Notes under the pieces: generated by a model
Seen by the model: only the letters and a program-made list of their open reading frames with translations
Databases searched by the model: none
Told to the model about the DNA's origin: nothing
NCBI RefSeq assembly: GCF_028598555.1
Contig: NZ_JAQRFN010000015.1
Span: 1-64,000, forward strand
Direction: 5' to 3'
DNA: 64,000 nucleotides
DNA from: Xenorhabdus anantnagensis
Lineage (GTDB): Bacteria; Pseudomonadota; Gammaproteobacteria; Enterobacterales; Enterobacteriaceae
Shown: positions 57,231 to 64,000 of the stretch, one piece after another
How the letters are laid out: each line of letters starts with the position of its first letter
Numbering within the stretch: the stretch's first letter is position 1
Translations under genes and position numbers: made by a program

Positions 57231-58691
57231 TTATTCTTTAGCCGGGATAGCTTTTAGAATTGCAGTGAGTAACTGCCAATATTGACCGACACTTTTAATG
57301 TGAACTTTTTCATCAGGAGAGTGAGCACCTCGAATGGTTGGGCCGATAGAAACCATGTCCATATCAGGATACGGTTTTTTGAATAGGCCGCACTCCAAAC
57401 CTGCATGAATCACCATGATATTCGGCGTTTTATCGAACAATTGATGATAAGTCTCGCGCACTAAATGCATGATTGGAGAATTGGCATCAGGCTGCCAGCC
57501 CGGATAGCTGCCACTCGCTACTGTTTCTGCTCCTGACAGTGTTGCCAGAGAATTCAGTATCTCAACAACATAAACTTTACCGCTTTCGATCAATGAACGA
57601 ATCAGGCAAATAACTTCAACTTTTTCTTCATCCATTGTTATAACGCCTACGTTCAGCGAAGTTTCTACAACACCTTTGGCGACATCACTCATACGAATAA
57701 CGCCATTAGGTATGCTATTGAGCATGGATACGAAACGAGTCTGACAATCCGCTGTTAGCACTTGTGATGATGCTTCGGTTTCATCCAACAAGAGAATGAG
57801 ATTGTTTTCAACGACAGCGTACTCGTTTTTCAATGTTTCCAGATAGCTGTCTTTCAATTGATATAATTTTTCGACTTTATCGGCAGGAACAGCAATCACG
57901 ATAGAACCTTCACGAGGAATGGCATTGCGCAGGGTTCCACCTTGCAGGTGAATTAATTTCAGTTCCAACTCATCGGCATGTGCGGCTAGGAAACGGGCCA
58001 GTAATTTGTTGGCATTACCTAATCCCAGATGAATATCACCGCCAGAGTGACCACCTTTTAATCCCTTAATAGTCAGTTGCAGAGTCTTATAATTAGCTGG
58101 CAGAGTTTCGCGGGACAGTTGCAAGGTTGTGACAAAATCAATACCACCAGCACAACCCATGTAGATTTCGCCTTCTTCTTCTGAATCGGTATTGATCAGA
58201 ATATCAGCTTGCAACCAGCCAGATTTCAGACCGAATGCACCATCCATACCAGCCTCTTCGGTCATGGTCAGTAAAACTTCCAATGGGCAGTGTTTGACGG
58301 ATTCGTCAGCCAATACAGCCAATGCTGAAGCCATGCCGATACCATTATCAGCTCCCAAGGTTGTACCATCAGCCGTAACCCACTCACCATCAATATAAGG
58401 GCGGATAGGGTCTTGTGTGAAATCGTGTTGGGTATCGTTATTTTTCTGCGGAACCATATCTAGGTGTGCTTGAAGTACGACCGTCTTGCGATTTTCCATG
58501 CCTTTTGAAGCAGGCTTTCTGATCAAAATATTGCCGACTTCATCCTGTTCTACATGAAAGTTTTTGCTTTTTGCCCACTCAATAATATGGGATGCCAGTG
58601 CTTTTTCATGGTAGGAAGGATGAGGAATGGAACAGATTTGGGCAAAAATATCCCATAGTAGTTGAGGGGATAATGTTGATAATTCGGACAC
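57231..58691 (-). CDS. pepD: Aminoacyl-histidine dipeptidase (peptidase D)
   Basis: Cytosolic M20 zinc peptidase splitting dipeptides such as carnosine. Metal ligands lie in VVLQAHLDMVPQ, LGADNGIGMA, TEEAGMDGAFG, NTDSEEEGE and IHAGLECG. The GTG at 58691 (MSELSTLSPQ) with AGGAGA eight bases upstream gives 486 residues, matching E. coli (485); an ATG 54 bases upstream adds an unrelated tail. It diverges from gpt across 264 bases. Confidence 0.95.
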   Translation of the reverse strand: MSELSTLSPQLLWDIFAQICSIPHPSYHEKALASHIIEWAKSKNFHVEQDEVGNILIRKPASKGMENRKTVVLQAHLDMVPQKNNDTQHDFTQDPIRPYIDGEWVTADGTTLGADNGIGMASALAVLADESVKHCPLEVLLTMTEEAGMDGAFGLKSGWLQADILINTDSEEEGEIYMGCAGGIDFVTTLQLSRETLPANYKTLQLTIKGLKGGHSGGDIHLGLGNANKLLARFLAAHADELELKLIHLQGGTLRNAIPREGSIVIAVPADKVEKLYQLKDSYLETLKNEYAVVENNLILLLDETEASSQVLTADCQTRFVSMLNSIPNGVIRMSDVAKGVVETSLNVGVITMDEEKVEVICLIRSLIESGKVYVVEILNSLATLSGAETVASGSYPGWQPDANSPIMHLVRETYHQLFDKTPNIMVIHAGLECGLFKKPYPDMDMVSIGPTIRGAHSPDEKVHIKSVGQYWQLLTAILKAIPAKE

Positions 58692-58955
58692 GGCGAATCT
58701 CCTGTAACTGCATTTTGGTGAGATAAAAATGGTAATGTTTGACACATTAGGGTGCTTATTGTTATCTGCGTTGTCCTAATGCCCATGTTATGCCTGAGAA
58801 TATCATTTTATTGCTTTCAATGTGCTGTGAGAATGAGGGCTTACCTTGTTTTTACTGGTTTTTGTCTGTTCAAATCACTATAATCTCGCGCAACCTTTTT
58901 TCCGCAAAAAAAAACACTTTTCTGAAATATTCTTTAGTTTCCAGGATCAAATTTT

Positions 58956-59417
58956 ATGAGTGAAAAATATGTTGTAACGTGGGATATGTTGCAAATACAC
59001 GCCCGTCAATTAGCACAACGTTTACTTCCTGTAGAGCAATGGAAAGGTATTATCGCCGTCAGCCGTGGCGGTCTTGTGCCGGGGGCGTTATTGGCTCGTG
59101 AATTAGGAATTCGCCATGTTGATACTGTCTGCATTTCCAGCTATGACCACGATAATCAGCGCGAGTTGAATATATTGAAAAAAGCGGAAGGTGACGGCGA
59201 AGGTTTCATCATTGTTGATGATCTGGTTGACACTGGAGGCACTGCTCAGGCAATCCGTGAAATGTATCCGAAAGCCCACTTTGTAACGATTTTTGCAAAG
59301 CCAGCCGGTCGTCCTCTTGTAGATGATTATGTCGTTGATATTCCCCAAAATACATGGATTGAACAGCCATGGGATATGGGAGTAATGTTCGTTCCACCTA
59401 TTTGTAATAAGCAGTAA
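58956..59417 (+). CDS. gpt: Xanthine-guanine phosphoribosyltransferase
   Basis: Purine salvage enzyme forming XMP and GMP from PRPP. 153 residues (E. coli 152). The PRPP-binding motif is [14 protein letters not shown], with [13 protein letters not shown] as the loop for pyrophosphate. The pepD/gpt/frsA/crl order is as in E. coli. Fifteen bases separate it from frsA. Confidence 0.96.
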   Translation: MSEKYVVTWDMLQIHARQLAQRLLPVEQWKGIIAVSRGGLVPGALLARELGIRHVDTVCISSYDHDNQRELNILKKAEGDGEGFIIVDDLVDTGGTAQAIREMYPKAHFVTIFAKPAGRPLVDDYVVDIPQNTWIEQPWDMGVMFVPPICNKQ

Positions 59418-59432
59418 GATTTTTCTTTTGTC

Positions 59433-60680
59433 ATGACTAAACAAAACCTTTCAGAATCGTTGTTTAAGCCTCGATTTAAACATCGTGAGACCTCTACACT
59501 GGTGAAATATACTCGCCTACAGTCTATCACTGGCAGTAATAGTATGCTTGGTGGGGAGCGCCGCGAGCGTTGGTATCGAATGATTAATTGGCTCGCTTGG
59601 ATCTGGAGGGGAGTCAATCCGCTGGAAATTCAAGACGTCCTTAGTCGGATTGCTGTGACGGATGCCGAGCGCAGTACTGAACATTTGTTGGATACTGTGG
59701 TCGGCTATCGTAAAGGAAACTGGGCATTTGAGTGGTCTCAGAAGGCAATGTATTGTCAACAGGAAGCATTGCAGACTGAGGATGCAGAAAAAGCCGGTGT
59801 ATGTTGGTTAAAGGCTGCAACGTTATACAGTATTGCTGCTTATCCTCATTTGCGCGGTGATGAATTAGCCGATCAGGCAACTGCGCTGGCGAATAAAGCC
59901 TATGAAAACGCAGCGCATTTTTCTGGGCATAAATTGCAAAAATTGGAATTCCAGCTGGAAGAGGGCAAAAGTGTTACTGGGTTATTGCATCTTCCTTCCC
60001 ATGTACAAGAGCCTTGTCCGACGATATTAGTTTGTGCCAGTCTTGATAATGTACAGAGTGATTGTTGGCGGTTATTCCGGGAACACTTCTCGCCTCTTGG
60101 ATTTGCAATGTTAACGGTAGACATGCCTTCCGTTGGTTACTCCGCTAAATTCACATTGACGCAGGATACTTGTGCAATTCATCAACAAATTCTGCAACAA
60201 CTGTATAGCGTGCCGTGGATTGATCATACCCGTGTTGGTGTATTTGGTTTTCGTTTTGGTGCAAATATCGCTGTTCGCCTTGCCTATCTGGAGCCGAAAC
60301 TGATTAAAGGAGTATCGGTGATAGGCCCGATTGTTCATGAATTACTGCATGATGAAAAATTACAGCAGAAAATTCCGTCAATGTATATTGACGTATTGGC
60401 CAGTCGCTTGGGTATTTATCACGTTGATGAAGAAAGATTACGTTCAGAACTGAGTTGCTTTTCATTGAAAAACCAAGGGCTGTTGGGTCGTCGTTGTACT
60501 GTGCCCATGCATTCGGTGTATTGGGAAGGTGATATTTTTAGCCCAAGGAAAGACTCGAAGCTAATTGCCATGTCATCAATGGATGGTTCATTGCGGGCTA
60601 TTCCTGCTACATCAGTTTATAGTGGTTTCAACAAGGCATTACGCGAAATAAGTGTATGGTTGAAAGATAAAGTTTTATAA
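59433..60680 (+). CDS. frsA: FrsA, alpha/beta-hydrolase-fold protein
   Basis: A 415-residue protein (E. coli 414) that binds unphosphorylated enzyme IIA-Glc and promotes fermentation over respiration in enterobacteria; reports of esterase or decarboxylase activity differ. The nucleophile-elbow region reads VGVFGFRFGANIAVR, with FRFG in place of a serine elbow, as in E. coli. Opening MTKQNLSESLFKPRFKHRET is typical. No clear Shine-Dalgarno, so it may depend on gpt translation. Confidence 0.94.
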   Translation: MTKQNLSESLFKPRFKHRETSTLVKYTRLQSITGSNSMLGGERRERWYRMINWLAWIWRGVNPLEIQDVLSRIAVTDAERSTEHLLDTVVGYRKGNWAFEWSQKAMYCQQEALQTEDAEKAGVCWLKAATLYSIAAYPHLRGDELADQATALANKAYENAAHFSGHKLQKLEFQLEEGKSVTGLLHLPSHVQEPCPTILVCASLDNVQSDCWRLFREHFSPLGFAMLTVDMPSVGYSAKFTLTQDTCAIHQQILQQLYSVPWIDHTRVGVFGFRFGANIAVRLAYLEPKLIKGVSVIGPIVHELLHDEKLQQKIPSMYIDVLASRLGIYHVDEERLRSELSCFSLKNQGLLGRRCTVPMHSVYWEGDIFSPRKDSKLIAMSSMDGSLRAIPATSVYSGFNKALREISVWLKDKVL

Positions 60681-60751
60681 AACGAAATTTATTACTTGAT
60701 ATTTTTTAATCATTTGATACAAAGGTGCCCTGTATATAAGGAGACCTTTGT

Positions 60752-61153
60752 ATGACTTTACCTGCAAGTTATTCTAAAAATAGGTTGTTGAAGAGTTTTT
60801 CTGCATTAGGGCCGTATGTACGCGAATTAAAGTGCAGTAATGGTTATTTTTTCTTTGACTGTTTAGCGGTTTGTGTCAGCGCAAAAGCGGTGCCAGAAAA
60901 ACGTGAATTTTGGGGATGGTGGTTAGAGTTAGAAGAGCAGGGTCAAGGTTTTGTTTATAACTATCAAATAGGTTTATTTGATAAAAATGGTGAATGGCGT
61001 GCCATGAATATCAAAAAAAAGGCCGATCTTGAGCACCTTGAATCAACTTTGCAGGCATTCCACAAACGTTTGGCCGATTCTTTTGATACTCTCAAACTTA
61101 CGTTGATCCCATCAGAAAGTACCGTCACCCTTCAAACACAAGTTATGGCATGA
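60752..61153 (+). CDS. crl: Sigma factor-binding protein Crl
   Basis: A 133-residue protein that helps sigma S (RpoS) join core RNA polymerase and so favours stationary-phase and curli-type gene expression. Conserved WGWWLELEEQGQGFVYNY lies mid-protein. AAGGAGA precedes the ATG. Position between frsA and proB matches E. coli, with phoE absent here. Confidence 0.95.
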   Translation: MTLPASYSKNRLLKSFSALGPYVRELKCSNGYFFFDCLAVCVSAKAVPEKREFWGWWLELEEQGQGFVYNYQIGLFDKNGEWRAMNIKKKADLEHLESTLQAFHKRLADSFDTLKLTLIPSESTVTLQTQVMA

Positions 61154-61184
61154 TTTTGCTTTTAACCTACTTTTTTTAAATTTT

Positions 61185-61208
61185 GCGTTATGTCAGTTGG
61201 CATAACGC
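61185..61208 (+). terminator. Terminator-like hairpin after crl
   Basis: GCGTTATG pairs with CATAACGC, 8 bp with an eight-base loop, followed by TTCTCTCC. The T-tract is weak. Confidence 0.5.
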
Positions 61209-61232
61209 TTCTCTCCTGTTAAAACTGAACAC

Positions 61233-61284
61233 TGTTTTTTCAAATGTTTTTTCGAATTTATTTTTTTAAATTTGTTTTTTCAAA
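61233..61284. repeat. Degenerate 12-14-bp T-rich repeat in the proB leader
   Basis: Four units related to TGTTTTTTCAAA lie between crl and proB. Confidence 0.65.
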
Positions 61285-61307
61285 TTAATTACAATGGCAG
61301 AAATATG

Positions 61308-62411
61308 ATGAATGGCAGCCAAACATTGGTTGTGAAACTGGGGACGAGTGTATTGACTGGTGGCTCTCGTCGTTTGAATCGTGCCCACATTGTGGAACTG
61401 GTTCGTCAATGTGCTCAACAACATGAAAAAGGTCACCGCATTATTATCGTGACTTCTGGTGCGATTGCCGCTGGACGCGAGCATTTGGGATACCCTGACC
61501 TTCCAACAACTATTGCATCAAAACAGTTGCTGGCAGCCGTTGGACAAAGCCGCCTGATTCAATTGTGGGAGCAGCTTTTCTCGATTTATGGTATTCATGT
61601 CGGGCAAATGCTTCTGACCCGTGCGGATTTAGAAGACCGTGAGCGCTTCTTGAATGCAAGGGATACCCTTCAGGCGTTGCTTGATAATCACATTGTTCCC
61701 ATTATTAATGAAAATGATGCTGTTGCGACAGCAGAGATTAAAGTGGGCGACAATGATAATCTTTCTGCGCTGGCTGCGATTTTAGGCAGTGCAGATAAAT
61801 TATTGCTCCTGACAGATATCGAAGGACTTTATACCGCAGATCCTCGCAGTAACCCTGATGCAAAATTGATCTCTGAAGTGCATGACATCAGTGATGAGCT
61901 GAAAATGATGGCAGGGGACAGTGTATCGGGTTTAGGCACGGGGGGAATGGCGACAAAACTTCAGGCCGCAAGTGTGGCTGGACGTGCTGGAATTGATGTT
62001 ATTATCGCTGCGGGTAACAGGTCGGATGTTATTGCTGATGTTATTGAAGGAAAACCGGTTGGAACACGTTTTCATGGGTTGAGTAGCCCAATGGAAAACC
62101 GCAAACGTTGGATCTTTGGTGCGCCTCCGGCGGGGGAAATCATCGTCGATCATGGTGCAGAAGCAGCGATTACCGGAAAAGGCAGCTCATTGCTGCCAAA
62201 AGGGATCAAAAACGTTAAAGGTGATTTTTCCCGCGGTGAAGTCATTTGTATCCGCAGCTTATCGGGCAAAGATTTGGCTCATGGTGTGTGCCGTTACAAC
62301 AGTGACGCTTTGCGTTTGATTGCAGGCCATCATTCACAGCAAATTAGCCAGATATTGGGTTATGAATATGGCGCTGTTGCGGTTCACCGTGACGATTTGA
62401 TCGTAATTTAA
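61308..62411 (+). CDS. proB: Glutamate 5-kinase
   Basis: First enzyme of proline synthesis, phosphorylating glutamate; feedback-inhibited by proline. Kinase domain with [13 protein letters not shown] at the N-terminus, [19 protein letters not shown] and [12 protein letters not shown], and a C-terminal PUA domain from about residue 275. Start ATG 61308 gives 367 residues as in E. coli; ATG 61305 directly precedes it. Operon partner of proA, 53 bases downstream. Confidence 0.96.
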   Translation: MNGSQTLVVKLGTSVLTGGSRRLNRAHIVELVRQCAQQHEKGHRIIIVTSGAIAAGREHLGYPDLPTTIASKQLLAAVGQSRLIQLWEQLFSIYGIHVGQMLLTRADLEDRERFLNARDTLQALLDNHIVPIINENDAVATAEIKVGDNDNLSALAAILGSADKLLLLTDIEGLYTADPRSNPDAKLISEVHDISDELKMMAGDSVSGLGTGGMATKLQAASVAGRAGIDVIIAAGNRSDVIADVIEGKPVGTRFHGLSSPMENRKRWIFGAPPAGEIIVDHGAEAAITGKGSSLLPKGIKNVKGDFSRGEVICIRSLSGKDLAHGVCRYNSDALRLIAGHHSQQISQILGYEYGAVAVHRDDLIVI

Positions 62412-62464
62412 TGAATTAATCGTAATTGAGAGATCATCATTGATCGTGAGTTAAGGATTTCACC

Positions 62465-63718
62465 ATGCTAGAGCAGATGGGAAAAGCAGCCAAAGCAGCA
62501 TCATGGCAGTTGGCACAACTAAGTACCAACCAGAAAAACCAAGCGTTGAATCATATTGCTGATTTGTTGGAAGCAGAAATTGAAGTCATCCTTGCTGCCA
62601 ATCAGCAAGATATGGAGCAAGCCCGTGAACAGGGAATGAGTGAAGCTTTGCTCGATCGGTTATTACTGACGCCTGAACGACTGAATGCGATTGCTAATGA
62701 TGTACGTCAAGTCTGCCGTCTGGCTGATCCTGTAGGGCAAGTCATTGATGGGCAATTATTGGATAATGGATTGCAATTAAGCCGTCGCCGAGTTCCTTTA
62801 GGAGTGATTGGCGTGATTTATGAAGCTCGCCCCAATGTGACTATTGATGTGGCATCTTTATGTCTGAAAACAGGTAATGCTGTGATACTTCGTGGTGGCA
62901 AAGAAACCCATCATACTAATCAGGCGATGGTTAAAGTCATACAACAGGCATTGGAACAAAGTGGCTTACCGACTGCTGCGGTTCAGGCTATCAGTAAGCC
63001 AGATCGTGAATTAGTGGCTGAATTACTGAAAATGGATCGCTATGTTGATATGTTGATCCCTAGAGGCGGGGCTGGATTGCATAAATTGTGCCGGGAACAA
63101 TCAACTATTCCTGTGATTACTGGTGGCATTGGAGTTTGTCATACGTTTGTGGATGAAACCATCAATGTTGAAAAAGCATTAGAAATAATTACCAATGCGA
63201 AAGTCCAGCGCCCAAGTGCCTGTAATTCACTGGAAACGTTATTGGTACATGAAAAGATAGCGACTGATTTCCTGCCCATTTTGAGTACAAAAATGAAAGA
63301 GCAAGGAGTGACATTGCATGCAAGCAAATCAGCAATGGTATGGTTGAAACATGGCCCTGCAACCGTCGTCGAAGTGACAGAAGATGATTACTGTGATGAA
63401 TGGTTATCTTTAGATATGAATGTAGAAATTGTCAGTGATATTGAGCAAGCTATTGAGCACATTCGTACTTATGGCACTGCTCATTCTGATGCAATCCTGA
63501 CAGATTCTTTGCAGCAGGCTGATCACTTTGTGCGCCATGTGGATTCAGCAGCAGTATATGTGAATGCAAGTACTCGTTTTACCGATGGGGGACAATTCGG
63601 TTTGGGAGCTGAAGTGGCTGTCAGTACCCAGAAATTACACTCCAGAGGCCCAATGGGGCTTGATGCACTGACAACGTATAAGTGGATTGGTTATGGTAAT
63701 TATTTACCTCGCAGTTAA
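62465..63718 (+). CDS. proA: Gamma-glutamyl phosphate reductase
   Basis: NADPH-dependent reduction of glutamyl-5-phosphate to the semialdehyde, second step of proline synthesis. 417 residues, as in E. coli. [20 protein letters not shown] and the catalytic cysteine in [16 protein letters not shown] are intact, and the C-terminus carries [14 protein letters not shown]. ProB and ProA act together on an unstable intermediate; proC lies 43 kb away in this window. Confidence 0.97.
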   Translation: MLEQMGKAAKAASWQLAQLSTNQKNQALNHIADLLEAEIEVILAANQQDMEQAREQGMSEALLDRLLLTPERLNAIANDVRQVCRLADPVGQVIDGQLLDNGLQLSRRRVPLGVIGVIYEARPNVTIDVASLCLKTGNAVILRGGKETHHTNQAMVKVIQQALEQSGLPTAAVQAISKPDRELVAELLKMDRYVDMLIPRGGAGLHKLCREQSTIPVITGGIGVCHTFVDETINVEKALEIITNAKVQRPSACNSLETLLVHEKIATDFLPILSTKMKEQGVTLHASKSAMVWLKHGPATVVEVTEDDYCDEWLSLDMNVEIVSDIEQAIEHIRTYGTAHSDAILTDSLQQADHFVRHVDSAAVYVNASTRFTDGGQFGLGAEVAVSTQKLHSRGPMGLDALTTYKWIGYGNYLPRS

Positions 63719-63757
63719 CCGTATTTTACTTTAATTGGAATTTGTCGAACTATGTTG

Positions 63758-63788
63758 AGTCACACTTAATGGTAAGTGTGACTTTTTG
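63758..63788 (+). terminator. Terminator of proBA
   Basis: AGTCACACTTA and TAAGTGTGACT, 11 bp, around ATGG, followed by TTTTG. Confidence 0.9.
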
Positions 63789-63813
63789 TTCCATCAAATT
63801 GTTCCATCAAAAA
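63788..63813. repeat. 13-bp tandem duplication after proA
   Basis: GTTCCATCAAATT then GTTCCATCAAAAA, back to back. Confidence 0.8.
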
Positions 63814-63819
63814 TATCTT

Positions 63820-63835
63820 TTTACACTAGTGTAAA
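63820..63835. promoter_or_regulatory. Palindromic operator candidate upstream of the shikimate kinase gene
   Basis: A perfect 16-bp palindrome TTTACACTAGTGTAAA, 62 bases before the gene. In E. coli aroL is controlled by TyrR and TrpR; the central ACTAGT resembles a TrpR half-site, but which protein binds here is not established. Confidence 0.4.
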
Positions 63836-63897
63836 TATTTAGTTACTATACTTTGTATTTAAACTTAATTTTATAAACTCTTCGGGAAAACAATGAA

Positions 63898-64000
63898 ATG
63901 AAACAAACTCTATTCATCGTAGGTGCACGCGGTGCAGGGAAGACGACAATAGGTAAGTTGTTGTCTGAAGCATTGTCGTATAAATTTATTGACACCGATG
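63898..64000 (+). CDS. aroL: Shikimate kinase, 5' part (cut by window edge)
   Basis: The first 34 residues show the P-loop [11 protein letters not shown] and FIDTD, as in AroL of E. coli (MTQPLFLIG-type opening). The enzyme phosphorylates shikimate on the way to chorismate. AroL rather than AroK is chosen because of the opening and place; the rest of the gene lies beyond the window. An ATG five bases upstream is out of frame. Confidence 0.85.
   Translation, partial: MKQTLFIVGARGAGKTTIGKLLSEALSYKFIDTD

Overview
The window looks like chromosome of a gamma-proteobacterium of the order Enterobacterales, most probably a Xenorhabdus/Photorhabdus-type member of the Morganellaceae. This is an inference from close protein similarity to Escherichia coli housekeeping genes, a moderately AT-rich base composition, a full Na+-translocating NADH:quinone reductase operon, and gene orders that join two E. 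coli neighbourhoods (mltC to rsmE, and fadE-gmhA-yafJ-yafK ... dinB-pepD-gpt-frsA-crl-proBA). Species cannot be fixed from the sequence alone.

Layout. 1-5.9 kb: the end of a tRNA-Phe gene, then mltC-yggX-mutY (minus) diverging from trmB-yggL, glsB and a periplasmic DUF2884 protein (plus). 5.9-15.5 kb: an accessory block sits where E. coli keeps only a few genes. It holds a three-gene minus-strand cassette (an unrecognised protein, a cysteine desulfurase and a SAM methyltransferase), a decayed RraA-family remnant, a siderophore-binding lipoprotein-type gene under a Fur-like palindrome, a PEBP gene, a Sua5/YrdC-like gene, and a LysR regulator diverging from an isopropylmalate-isomerase-like pair. 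15.5-23.5 kb: the conserved hemW-rdgB-yggT-proC-yggS operon, a PilT-like ATPase gene, and rsmE-gshB-yqgE-ruvX. 23.5-27 kb: a second accessory patch with a catalytic-domain-only prepilin peptidase, a striking five-copy array of co-varying stem-loops, a periplasmic metallo-beta-lactamase-fold protein with lost metal ligands and its divergent LysR gene.

27-42 kb: lysR/lysA, fadE, gmhA, yafJ, yafK, then nqrABCDEF-apbE-nqrM, which encode the sodium pump together with its flavin transferase and iron-delivery factor. 42-46 kb: a haem-type TonB receptor and an ECF sigma factor, both with Fur-like boxes, and a repetitive lipoprotein. 46-52 kb: betA-betB-betI diverging from betT, a choline uptake and glycine betaine synthesis module for osmoprotection. 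52-56 kb: an AT-rich, transposon-scarred region with an MFS efflux gene, an IS982-family remnant, a displaced fliB and the end of an IS6-family element. 56-64 kb: dinB behind a LexA box, pepD, gpt, frsA, crl, proB, proA and the start of aroL.

Two features stand out. One is the stem-loop array at 24485-24777, in which both arms of each stem change together and a 9-bp inverted repeat encloses the whole. The other is a recurrent pattern of 12-18-bp tandem duplications in the gaps between genes, seen at more than a dozen places, once in frame inside betB, and once as a six-copy array growing out of the dinB LexA box.
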